From positions 650,788 to 714,787 of the forward strand of contig NZ_JACHXL010000001.1 of the NCBI RefSeq assembly GCF_014192115.1: a stretch of DNA of 64,000 bases. Reading direction: 5' to 3'. The notes under the pieces were generated by a model. It did not search any database. It saw only the letters and a list, made by a program, of their open reading frames with translations, and was not told the origin of the DNA. Of this stretch, positions 9,220 to 17,450 are shown one piece after another. Numbering within the stretch: position 1 is the first letter of the stretch; each line of letters starts with the position of its first letter. The position numbers and the translations under genes are program-made. Source of the DNA: Psychrobacter luti. Its GTDB lineage: Bacteria; Pseudomonadota; Gammaproteobacteria; Pseudomonadales; Moraxellaceae.

Positions 9220-11304
9220 TTAGTAATCTTTCATAGATTGTTTAATGGCCTCAATCGCTGTTGGATTATCCAGTGTAGACATATCACCTGTCTCATTACC
9301 TTCTGCTAAAGCGCGAATAGCACGGCGTAATATTTTACCAGATCGCGTCTTTGGTAATGCTTGTGGGAAATAAATCGCCGCCGGTCTGGCAATACCGCCA
9401 AGCGATTTGACCACTGCACCAATGACCTGCTGCTCAATGCGGAAGCGATTTTCTGTCGTTGCCACTTGCTCGTGATCTTTGAGCACACAGAAGGCGATGG
9501 GCAATTCGCCTTTTAACTCATCTTGGATACCGACGACCGCACATTCCGCCATTTCTGGATGGGTACTGATCGCCTCTTCAATCTCTTGCGTCCCAATACG
9601 ATGACCGGCAACGTTAATCACATCATCGGTACGTCCTAATATATAAAAATAGCCGTCTTTGTCAGTCACGGCATAGTCTGAGGTCGAGTATTGCTTGCCG
9701 TCAAATAAACCAAAATAACTGCTAATAAAGCGCTCGTCATTACGCCATACGGTGGTGAGACAACCGGGCGGCAGTGGTGCGCGAATGGCGAGCAGACCTT
9801 TTTCACCTGCAGCACAAGGCTCGCCTGTTTCTTCATTAATGACATGCGCATCATAGCCATACATGGGATAACCCGGTGAGCCTTGTTTGTGCGGTTTATG
9901 ATTAAACTTGGGCGTATTACTTAGAATCGGCCAACCCGATTCTGTCTGCCAGTAATGATCTAAAATTGGCACCCCTAAATGCTTAGTAAGCCAATTGGCC
10001 GTTGACTCATCAAGTGGCTCACCTGCTAAAAAGAACGACTTGACGCTTGAAACATCATAGCGCGTCATCCAAGTCTCATCTTGTTTTTTGAGCATACGTA
10101 CACCGGTCGGTGCCGTGAATAAGATATTCACTTTATTGGCTTCGACAATGCGCCACCAGATACCTGGATTTGGACGATGCGGCAAGCCCTCATACATGAC
10201 ACTGGTCATGCCAGCAAGCAACGGCGCATAAATGGTGTAAGAATGCCCAACGGCCCAGCCGATATCTGATATTGCCCAAAACGTCTCGCCCGCTTTGCCA
10301 TCGTAGATATAATCCATCGACGTCGTTAGTGCCACTGCATGACCGCCCGTATCACGTTGCACGCCTTTTGGCGTACCCGTGGTACCTGAGGTATAAAGCA
10401 AATAAGAGGGTGTGTTAGATTCTAACCAAACTGGTTCGACAATGGCATTGGCTTCACAGCTGATTCGGCGCTGGGCTGCATAATCCACATCAATAGCTTG
10501 CGGCTCAAATGGTAGTACACCGCGATTGACTACTAATACATGCTCTGGCTTGACCGTTGCTTGCTCGACACCTTGATTCACAAGGCTCTTATAGTTAACG
10601 ACCTTACCGCCACGTAGGCCGGCATCGACAGTAATCACCATTTTTGCTTCGGCATCATCCATACGAATAGCCAGATTGTGCGCGGCAAAGCCACCAAATA
10701 CCACCGAATGTACCGCACCGATACGCGCACACGCTAGCATCGCATAAGCCGCCTCTAGTATCATCGGCATATAGATGATGACACGATCGCCCTTGCCGAT
10801 ACCATGACGCTGTAGCACATCGGCGAAATAATTTACTTCTTTATAAAGATCGTTGTAAGTCAGGCGACGCTTGGTATAGTCAGTATAAAACTCAACGTTA
10901 TTGCCCAAATCTTTAAAGGCATCGACGACTGCGGGGAAGGTTTCTATCAATTCTTGGTTAATCTCGGATGAGAGCCAAATAAAGGCATCCTGCTCTGCGC
11001 GTTCTTCAAGGTGACGATCGACACAGTTATAGCAGAGATTGGTTTCACCGCCGACGTACCATTTGGCAAACGGCAAATTGCTGTCATCAAGGATTTGCTC
11101 AGGCTCTTTATGCCAATAAATACGCTTGGCTTGCTCAGCCCAAAACTGCTCGCGATTATCAATAGAGGACTGATAAATATCTGCAAAGGTTTGCTTGCTG
11201 TCAAATGACGCTTGAGAATTTTGGCTAGAGAATTGCTTGAGGTTTTGATTATTATTTTGATTCACAGCTTGATTGCTGGTTTGAGATTTGGCTTGCTCGT
11301 TCAT
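9220..11304 (-). CDS. prpE: Propionyl-CoA synthetase (acetyl-CoA synthetase family)
   Basis: About 694 residues. Activates propionate, or related short acids, to the CoA ester with ATP. The P-loop YTSGTTGTPKG is at about 304-314. DHYWQTESGWPI and the C-terminal PKTRSGKILRRAIR contain the conserved acceptor lysine. The first ~35 residues are a Gln/Asn/Ser-rich low-complexity tail. An insert around residues 112-140 (SEINQELIETFPAVVDAF) appears extra relative to typical PrpE. I start at 11304, where AAGGA precedes ATG. The longer open frame to 11469 runs into a tandem repeat and an upstream terminator. Related acetate-specific ligases cannot be fully excluded. Confidence 0.88.
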   Translation of the reverse strand: MNEQAKSQTSNQAVNQNNNQNLKQFSSQNSQASFDSKQTFADIYQSSIDNREQFWAEQAKRIYWHKEPEQILDDSNLPFAKWYVGGETNLCYNCVDRHLEERAEQDAFIWLSSEINQELIETFPAVVDAFKDLGNNVEFYTDYTKRRLTYNDLYKEVNYFADVLQRHGIGKGDRVIIYMPMILEAAYAMLACARIGAVHSVVFGGFAAHNLAIRMDDAEAKMVITVDAGLRGGKVVNYKSLVNQGVEQATVKPEHVLVVNRGVLPFEPQAIDVDYAAQRRISCEANAIVEPVWLESNTPSYLLYTSGTTGTPKGVQRDTGGHAVALTTSMDYIYDGKAGETFWAISDIGWAVGHSYTIYAPLLAGMTSVMYEGLPHRPNPGIWWRIVEANKVNILFTAPTGVRMLKKQDETWMTRYDVSSVKSFFLAGEPLDESTANWLTKHLGVPILDHYWQTESGWPILSNTPKFNHKPHKQGSPGYPMYGYDAHVINEETGEPCAAGEKGLLAIRAPLPPGCLTTVWRNDERFISSYFGLFDGKQYSTSDYAVTDKDGYFYILGRTDDVINVAGHRIGTQEIEEAISTHPEMAECAVVGIQDELKGELPIAFCVLKDHEQVATTENRFRIEQQVIGAVVKSLGGIARPAAIYFPQALPKTRSGKILRRAIRALAEGNETGDMSTLDNPTAIEAIKQSMKDY

Positions 11305-11345
11305 AATGGCTGTCCTTAGCGTAAACGATGGGTAATGCATTAAGA

Positions 11346-11405
11346 TTTTATAAGATGCGCTTTTATAAGATACGGTTTCATAATATGACGCTTTATAAGA
11401 TACGC
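11346..11405. repeat. 15-bp tandem array (4 units) in the prpE leader
   Basis: TTTTATAAGATGCGC, TTTTATAAGATACGG, a diverged unit, and CTTTATAAGATACGC follow each other at exactly 15 bp. It lies in the 5' region of prpE. Read in the open frame extending upstream of prpE it would give a pentapeptide repeat, which I consider non-coding. Confidence 0.75.
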
Positions 11406-11455
11406 TCTTATTGAATACTATCATAATATAAAACTGGCTATCCCTGCCAGAAATG

Positions 11456-11487
11456 AAAAACCGATACATTATGTATCGGTTTAAAAT
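11456..11487. terminator. Terminator of the acyl-CoA ligase gene
   Basis: Near-perfect palindrome AAACCGATACAT/ATGTATCGGTTT with A/T-runs on both sides. It lies downstream of the minus-strand ligase gene and upstream of prpE. Confidence 0.75.
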
Positions 11488-11549
11488 GTAGCAGAGCCAA
11501 TGATAAAGGTCAACTAATAAGCACGTTAAAAGTTAACCACCCCAAGCGA

Positions 11550-13220
11550 TTACACCTCACTCTGATTGGCATACATCTCGCGCATGACTTTTTTATCATG
11601 TTTACCAACAGAGGTTTTAGGTAGCTCATCGACGAATTTAAACTGACTAGGCACGCCATATTTAGGAATAATACCGCGCTCTACTGCCTGCTCAGCAATC
11701 GCTTTAATATCATCAGCACTGGTATCTTGGCAAGCAGGCTTGAGCACAATCAAGGCTAGCGGACGCTCGCCCCATTGCTTATCACGCACGCCAATCACTG
11801 ATACGTCAGCCACCGCTGGATGTAGCGATAGAATCGTCTCAATCTCTAATGAAGATATCCACTCACCGCCTGACTTGATAACGTCTTTTAGACGATCAGT
11901 GATTTTGATATAACCATCAGGTTGAATATAGGCGATATCTTGGGTATGCATATAGCCATTTTCCCACAGCTCTTTACCCGCATCATCATTCTTCAGATAG
12001 CTTTGCGTTAACCAAGGCGCGCGCAGTACTAATTCGCCCGTATTGTCTTTACCCATACCGACAGATTCATTGTCAGTATTCCATATTTGAGCGTCCACCA
12101 TCAGTACTGGCTTACCAGTCATACAACGGCGGGCGATATCTTCTTCTTCAGACATCTCAGGCTCATTGAGGCTAAACTCTGTCAAGCTAATAAGAGGCGC
12201 GGTTTCAGACATACCATAGCCAGTATAAACTTCAATACCTTGCGCCAATGCAGCTTTTGCTAAGCCTTCGGTAAGCTTAGAGCCACCGATAATCATTTTC
12301 AAACCATTAAAACTGGCATTACGATCTTGCGCTTCTTTAAGTACCATCTGCAAAATCGTTGGCACACAATGGGTGATACTGACCTTTTCATTGATAATTA
12401 AATCCATCAAGGCATCAGGTGCGTAACGTCCGGGATAGACTTGTTTTAGACCAACCATCGTCGCAGTAAATGGAAAACCCCATGCATGAACGTGGAACAT
12501 CGGCGTCATTGGCATATATACATCACCATAGCTAACACCTTGCTTGTTGGGCAGCATTCCTAATGTCGCCGCTTCTGTCAGCGTATGTAGTACCAATTGG
12601 CGATGGCTAAAGAACACGCCTTTTGGATCACCTGTTGTACCTGAAGTATAAAAAGTAGTGGCAATAGTATTTTCATCGAAATCTGGGAAATCGAATTCGC
12701 TATTAGCGGCATCTAACAGGGCTTCATATTCACCAGTGACGCGGTTTTGGTTGCCACCAAAGACGCCTTCATAAGATACACCATTGTCATCGAGCCAAAT
12801 AATATGCTCAATGCTGGAGTTTTCAAACTGATAGTCTTTCACCAATGGCGCAAACTCAGAATTAAGCAGCAATACTTTTGGCTTAGCATGATTGATGGTA
12901 TAAAGGATTTTTTCGGGCGACAAACGGATATTGACGGTTTGCAGGATATATTCTGACATTGGTATTGCAAAGTACGATTCTAAATAGCGATGACTGTCCC
13001 AATCCATGACCGCAATCACATCACCGGCATCAAGATTTAAACCGGCTAAGACATTGGCTAAGCGATTGATACGCTGAAATAACTCTTTATAAGTGAAGCG
13101 CTTTTTATCGGCATAAACGATTTCCTGCTCTAGCGACACCGTTTTGGCACGGTTTAACAATTGCTTGACGATTAACGGATAATCGTAGGCTGACGGCGCA
13201 CTATGGTAGATATTTGACAT
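11550..13220 (-). CDS. Fatty-acid/acyl-CoA ligase (AMP-binding)
   Basis: 556 residues of the ANL superfamily. Adenylates a carboxylic acid and transfers it to CoA. Motifs: YTSGTTGDPKG (191-201), MTPMFHVHAWGFPF, YTGYGMSETAPL, the hinge ITDRLKDVIKSGGEWISSLEIE, and PKTSVGKHDKK with the catalytic lysine. The MFHVHAWGFP segment and length resemble AlkK-type medium-chain ligases and DmdB-like methylthiopropionate ligases. Substrate is therefore uncertain between medium-chain fatty acids and short substituted acids. Strong AAGGA ribosome site. Upstream of prpE, but with its own terminator. Confidence 0.85.
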   Translation of the reverse strand: MSNIYHSAPSAYDYPLIVKQLLNRAKTVSLEQEIVYADKKRFTYKELFQRINRLANVLAGLNLDAGDVIAVMDWDSHRYLESYFAIPMSEYILQTVNIRLSPEKILYTINHAKPKVLLLNSEFAPLVKDYQFENSSIEHIIWLDDNGVSYEGVFGGNQNRVTGEYEALLDAANSEFDFPDFDENTIATTFYTSGTTGDPKGVFFSHRQLVLHTLTEAATLGMLPNKQGVSYGDVYMPMTPMFHVHAWGFPFTATMVGLKQVYPGRYAPDALMDLIINEKVSITHCVPTILQMVLKEAQDRNASFNGLKMIIGGSKLTEGLAKAALAQGIEVYTGYGMSETAPLISLTEFSLNEPEMSEEEDIARRCMTGKPVLMVDAQIWNTDNESVGMGKDNTGELVLRAPWLTQSYLKNDDAGKELWENGYMHTQDIAYIQPDGYIKITDRLKDVIKSGGEWISSLEIETILSLHPAVADVSVIGVRDKQWGERPLALIVLKPACQDTSADDIKAIAEQAVERGIIPKYGVPSQFKFVDELPKTSVGKHDKKVMREMYANQSEV

Positions 13221-13579
13221 AAATCTGACTTCCTTGTGGATGGTTTTACTTATTTTAAAAGCGCTTTTAATAACTATTTAAATAGCTATTAGTGAACATA
13301 TAACAACTTAGCATTTTTATTGTCTTTTTCACCATGATTATCGGCATAAACCCGGTGATAGATGATTGTGCTGCTTATCGTCATTCTTAATAAGATGCTA
13401 TTGATAGTAAGAAAAAACCCAGGCTATGTAAAGCGTGCTTGCGTAAGTAGCATACGACTACAGGTACATTAATTCGCATTTAAATACTTAAATTATTATG
13501 CTATGGCAACATTGTGATAAAAGATACGGTGTAAAAATAAAAAGGTGCTGTATTAAAAATCATGGTATCAAAAACTGCC
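13221..13579. other. Intergenic spacer upstream of the acyl-CoA ligase
   Basis: AT-rich, about 360 bp, with no credible ORF. It includes a palindromic stretch near 13265-13290 (AACTATTTAAATAGCTATT) that could be a regulator site of the ligase gene. Nothing else recognised. Confidence 0.45.
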
Positions 13580-13603
13580 TTAATTCGCGCGGGCAGTTTT
13601 TTT
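13570..13603. terminator. Terminator hairpin overlapping the MFS gene stop
   Basis: AAAAACTGCC and GGCAGTTTTTTT pair around the MFS stop codon, so the 3' end of the coding sequence is itself part of the terminator. Confidence 0.7.
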
Positions 13604-14926
13604 AACCATGCCGATGCTAGCGACTAATAACGCAAGCACTTGTACAAATAATAATAACCAAACGGTCAGCGACCATTGCCCACGCGCATAAGCGATGCCG
13701 CATAGCCACGCGCCCATCGTGCCGCCTGCGTAATAGCCCATATAATATAAGCCAGAGGCCAATGAGCGTCCTTTTTTAACATTGACTGCGATATAGCTGA
13801 TGGTAGCAGCTTGGGTAATAAAAACCCCAGTGGACATGACAGCAAGCCCTATCACGACTCCCCAAAGCGGTGTCAGCAGTGTTAGCAGCACGCCAAGCAT
13901 CGAGATAACTATCGCTACTCGAACCGTACGCGCTGAGCCAAATCGGCGTAGCAACGTCGTCGACAATGGCGTGATGATAACCCCGATTAAATACACGGCA
14001 AAAATATTGGCAAGCGCACCCGTACTTAATTCATAAGGCGTGTCCGCGAGATGCAAGTTAATGAAGGTAAAGCAGCCTACCAAAGAGAACAGAACACAGG
14101 CACCAAGTAAGCAGGACGTGACGACATAACGGTTGACTAAATGCTCACCAAGGGTCTGCATGGCTGAGCGAAAGTTGGGATTGGCGATAAAGTGCCGTGA
14201 CGATGGCAGCATTTTACCGACCCACAGCGCTCCGACAAGCGTCATAGCTGCCATCACATAGTATCCGGCGCGCCAACCAATCAGCTCATGCAAGTGCCCA
14301 AGTAAAAAACGCCCCATAAAGCCGCCAAGCACCGAGCCTGACACATAAAATGACATCAGCTCAGTAACCGCACGCCCCTCAAACTCTTCACCGATATAAG
14401 CAATCGTCACCACCGTAATACCAGGCACAGACAATCCCTGCATAAACCGCCACATACCCATCCAGCCAATATCTGGGCTTTGGGCAATTAATGCAGTGGG
14501 TATGGCTAAAAATAATAGCGCCCCAACAATAAATGATTTGCGCCCCACCGCATCAGAAAGCATACCTAAAAATGGCGACATGATAGCAATCGCCAATATG
14601 GTAGCACCGACGATCATGCCTGCCTGCACCTCAGTTGCCGAAAAATCCACCATCAACACCGGCAAAATAGCCTGAATAGAATAGACCTGCAAAAAAGCAA
14701 ACATCCCAATCAAACCAATCGTCAGCTTCAATACCCATGAGGGCGCATCAAATGGCAGCGGTTGATTGGGTAGCTGAGTAGGCGGTTGAATATGGTGGCT
14801 AATGTCATTGCTATCTTTGCCATTGCCATTAGCATTGATGTCGTTATCTATACTGTTATTTATATTATTATTCAAAGTAGTACTGACTATGTTGGACGCC
14901 TCTTTTAGCTCGAAGCTAGACGGCAT
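13580..14926 (-). CDS. MFS transporter
   Basis: 448 residues with about 12 hydrophobic segments starting near residue 66 (WVLKLTIGLIGMFAFLQVYSIQ). The loop motif GMLSDAVGRKSFIVGA matches the conserved D-x-x-G-R-[KR] between helices 2 and 3. It resembles YnfM/arabinose-efflux-type drug or sugar exporters. An unusual Asn-rich low-complexity tail of about 60 residues (NNNINNSIDNDINANGNGKD) precedes the first helix. The ribosome site is weak, so translation could start later. It is divergent from the PETase-like gene with ~390 bp between. Substrate unknown. Confidence 0.82.
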   Translation of the reverse strand: MPSSFELKEASNIVSTTLNNNINNSIDNDINANGNGKDSNDISHHIQPPTQLPNQPLPFDAPSWVLKLTIGLIGMFAFLQVYSIQAILPVLMVDFSATEVQAGMIVGATILAIAIMSPFLGMLSDAVGRKSFIVGALLFLAIPTALIAQSPDIGWMGMWRFMQGLSVPGITVVTIAYIGEEFEGRAVTELMSFYVSGSVLGGFMGRFLLGHLHELIGWRAGYYVMAAMTLVGALWVGKMLPSSRHFIANPNFRSAMQTLGEHLVNRYVVTSCLLGACVLFSLVGCFTFINLHLADTPYELSTGALANIFAVYLIGVIITPLSTTLLRRFGSARTVRVAIVISMLGVLLTLLTPLWGVVIGLAVMSTGVFITQAATISYIAVNVKKGRSLASGLYYMGYYAGGTMGAWLCGIAYARGQWSLTVWLLLFVQVLALLVASIGMVKKTARAN

Positions 14927-15312
14927 AGGTGATAGAGATAAACTGATAGAATGAAATTGTGATAATAGTAAAACTTATGACTTACTATAAAATGATGCAT
15001 AATTTGTGAGTTTATCACAGCAAATACCAGACTCAGGTTTCGGTGTGTTATTCACAGTGCTATTTATGAAATCAGTTATCGTTAAAGTACTTATGATTAA
15101 AGCGCTTATAACTAAAAGCTAGGCTAGGTTTAACACTGTAGAGGTGACTGATATTTTTGACAGCTAATAGATTACTGTCTACCATTATTTTGCCCTGCAA
15201 TTTATGATTGATATCGCTACTTTGTGAACCGTAGCGCATAAACAACAGACCAACTTAAGCTCTAAAACAACATAGCGCATAAAACAAACCTTCATCTAAC
15301 AGATCCTTTATC
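14927..15312. other. Divergent promoter region, MFS / PETase-like gene
   Basis: About 386 bp, AT-rich, no ORF. It contains a short 15-bp direct repeat (TAAAGTACTTATGAT, TAAAGCGCTTATAAC, then a partial third copy) at 15083-15120. Confidence 0.5.
15083..15120. repeat. 15-bp direct repeat, 2.5 units
   Basis: Two adjacent 15-bp units sharing TAAAG..CTTAT plus a partial third. Same size class as the other intergenic tandem arrays of this window. Confidence 0.5.
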
Positions 15313-16302
15313 ATGTTAAACACCCCTTTTTATCCAAGATTGATTGCCGCGACAGGCACACTGATTGTTTCTATGAATGTGACAGCGGTTACGTCAGAAA
15401 AGGTAGACTCAATTGAAAAGCTTTCAATTAATGAACTATCAACCGCCACTTTAACAACCAAAATACCCGCAACTAAAATACCTTTAACCACAACAACATC
15501 AGCATCGCCTACATCAAACTGTATTCCTGACAGTGTCATTACTGCAGCTGAACTGTCAGCTACGCGTGATAACGGTCCTTTTACTGTGGCTAGCAAACCC
15601 GTTCTTCGGCAGCTGGAAAATGGCTTTGGTGGCGGAACCATTCATTATCCAACCAATGCTGGCGACTGTGGTCTGTTAGGCGGCATCGCAGTCATTCCTG
15701 GTTATGTGTCTTACGAAGCGTCTATTAAATGGTGGGGCCCGCGTCTGGCATCTTGGGGCTTTGTGGTTATTACTATTGATACCAACTCTATTTATGATAA
15801 CCCAGATAGCCGAGCGACGCAGCTAAGTGCTGCTCTCGACCATATGCTTAGCGACAGTACGGTGGGTGCTCAGATAGATAGCAAACGTTTGGGCGCTATC
15901 GGTTGGTCAATGGGCGGTGGTGGCGCGCTGCAGTTAGCGACCAAACGCAGTGACGTACGCGCCATTATTCCGCAAACGCCCTATCATGATAAAGACTATG
16001 GCGACATAAATACACCTGCTTTATTTATTACCTGCCAGAACGACCGTATTGCTTCCAATAAGAAATATAGCAGTCCTTTTTATAATGCTGCTGCTGGGCC
16101 AAAAATGAAAATTGAGATAAAAAACGGTAGCCACTTTTGTCCAAGCTATCGCTTTAATGAGAAATTACTGAGCAAGCCGGGCATTGCTTGGATGCATCGC
16201 TACATAAATGGTGATACCCGCTTCGATAAGTTTTTGTGTAATAACGAAAATTATGGCAACAGCCCTCGTATATCGGCCTACGATTATAAAAACTGCGTAT
16301 AG
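15313..16302 (+). CDS. Secreted PETase/cutinase-family alpha/beta hydrolase
   Basis: 329 residues. A hydrophobic N-terminus (LIAATGTLIVSMNVTAVT) is a likely secretion signal, followed by a Thr/Ser-rich linker to about residue 68 and then a polyester-hydrolase domain. Visible features: oxyanion Tyr131 (PGY), IKWWGPRLAS at 138-147, nucleophile Ser199 in GWSMGGGG, Asp244 (CQNDRIAS) and His274 (NGSHFC). Cys241/Cys276 match the extra active-site disulfide of Ideonella PETase and Cys309/Cys328 the C-terminal disulfide. Cys70/Cys119 may form a third. Where PETase has its wobbling Trp and a Ser, this protein has Tyr224 and Phe275. Likely an exported polyesterase, cutinase or lipase. Closest known type, from memory, is the cold-active enzyme of Antarctic Moraxella. 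The ribosome site is weak, but the start is needed for the signal. Confidence 0.9.
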   Translation: MLNTPFYPRLIAATGTLIVSMNVTAVTSEKVDSIEKLSINELSTATLTTKIPATKIPLTTTTSASPTSNCIPDSVITAAELSATRDNGPFTVASKPVLRQLENGFGGGTIHYPTNAGDCGLLGGIAVIPGYVSYEASIKWWGPRLASWGFVVITIDTNSIYDNPDSRATQLSAALDHMLSDSTVGAQIDSKRLGAIGWSMGGGGALQLATKRSDVRAIIPQTPYHDKDYGDINTPALFITCQNDRIASNKKYSSPFYNAAAGPKMKIEIKNGSHFCPSYRFNEKLLSKPGIAWMHRYINGDTRFDKFLCNNENYGNSPRISAYDYKNCV

Positions 16303-16607
16303 TCAATTTAAGCTAAAAAGAATACAGCACGGCTGGGATAAATTTTGCGCAGCCACTGGAGTATGAAGCACACAGCAAGCAAGGAGAGAAGGAAGGAGAA
16401 TTTTTACCAGCAGAACGCTATTTTGAATTACATTACAGTCAAAGCAGTACTCTAACCAATTTTTAATATTTACACATCTATATGGCTGATATCTATTTCC
16501 TTACAGACTTTGCATGCTTAAAAAACCATAATCAGAACGTATGCATAATTCATTGCTATTACTAATAATTAAAAAACTAAGAAAACAACCATTAAGGAAA
16601 AGTATCA
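16303..16607. other. Intergenic spacer
   Basis: About 305 bp. A purine-rich stretch (AAGGAGAGAAGGAAGGAG) near 16380 is not followed by a usable ORF. No hairpin terminator was recognised after the hydrolase gene. Confidence 0.4.
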
Positions 16608-17354
16608 ATGACCGATAAAATACATGATTTGGGTGCAGGATTTTGGAATATTCGCGGTACGTTTCGCTTGGGCGGGGTGCTAAATATAGGCACTCAGTGC
16701 TCGCTTGTAAAATTAGCTTCAGGGCGCTTTATATTTTTAGACAGCTACGAGCTCACCGGTGACGTACGCGCTGAGATAATGGCCTTAACCAATAATGGGC
16801 AAGATGTCGAGGCAGTACTCAATGTACACCCCTTTCATACTGTTCACTGCGCACAAATGGCAAAAGATTTCCCGCAAGCAACTTTTTATGGCAGTAGCCG
16901 TCATCATAAAAAGATCCCCGAAATTCAATGGGCAGACGATTTGGTCGAAAGCGATGCGGTTGCCAAACGCTACCCTGAGCTGAAGTTTTCTATGTCAGAA
17001 GGTATTCATTATATCTCGCCCAATGAGATGATTCATGCAGGCTCGCTATTGATATTCCATCCTGCCAGTAAAAGCTTGCACGTCGATGATACTTTTATGA
17101 GTCCACCAACAAAACTACTAGAAGCGGTGCTACCGGAACTGTTATTGCACCCAACCACCAAAAAAGCACTAAAAGATGAGTCTGATGCTGGCAAACAGTA
17201 TTGCGACTGGGCGACCAATCTAGCGCAAGAATGGCGCGAGGTACGTAACTTCTGTGCTGCGCATTCTTATTTAGTGAAGTTTAAAGAGGGTGAGTTTGAA
17301 AAAGCTTTATTAAAAGCCATTCATAAAGCCCGTCCTAAGCTTGAAAATGCTTAA
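16608..17354 (+). CDS. MBL-fold-like protein (DUF4336-like)
   Basis: 248 residues. The N-terminal pattern (GGVLNIGTQCSLVKLASGRFIFLDSYE) looks like the start of a metallo-beta-lactamase fold. The usual HxHxDH is replaced by H74-P-F-H77-T-V-H80, with further candidates H99/H100, H151, H158 and D160/D161 (HVDD). This resembles DUF4336-type members rather than classical hydrolases. Metal binding is plausible but activity is unknown. Good ribosome site (AAGGAAAA). The coding 3' end overlaps an 8-bp triplicated repeat. Monocistronic with a strong terminator. Confidence 0.65.
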   Translation: MTDKIHDLGAGFWNIRGTFRLGGVLNIGTQCSLVKLASGRFIFLDSYELTGDVRAEIMALTNNGQDVEAVLNVHPFHTVHCAQMAKDFPQATFYGSSRHHKKIPEIQWADDLVESDAVAKRYPELKFSMSEGIHYISPNEMIHAGSLLIFHPASKSLHVDDTFMSPPTKLLEAVLPELLLHPTTKKALKDESDAGKQYCDWATNLAQEWREVRNFCAAHSYLVKFKEGEFEKALLKAIHKARPKLENA

Positions 17355-17369
17355 ATGCTTAAATGCTTA
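17346..17369. repeat. 8-bp tandem repeat AATGCTTA x3 across a stop codon
   Basis: Three perfect copies starting inside the last codons of the MBL-like gene and running past its TAA. Confidence 0.85.
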
Positions 17370-17382
17370 AAAAATTGATAAT

Positions 17383-17427
17383 AAAAAAGGCTGCCCATAC
17401 TATTACTAGTTGGGCAGCCTTTTTTTG
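17383..17427. terminator. Bidirectional terminator
   Basis: AAAAAAGGCTGCCCA and TGGGCAGCCTTTTTTT flank a loop of about 14 nt. It serves the MBL-like gene (+) and nsrR (-). Confidence 0.9.
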
Positions 17428-17450
17428 TGACGCTATTATATATAAAGCTT

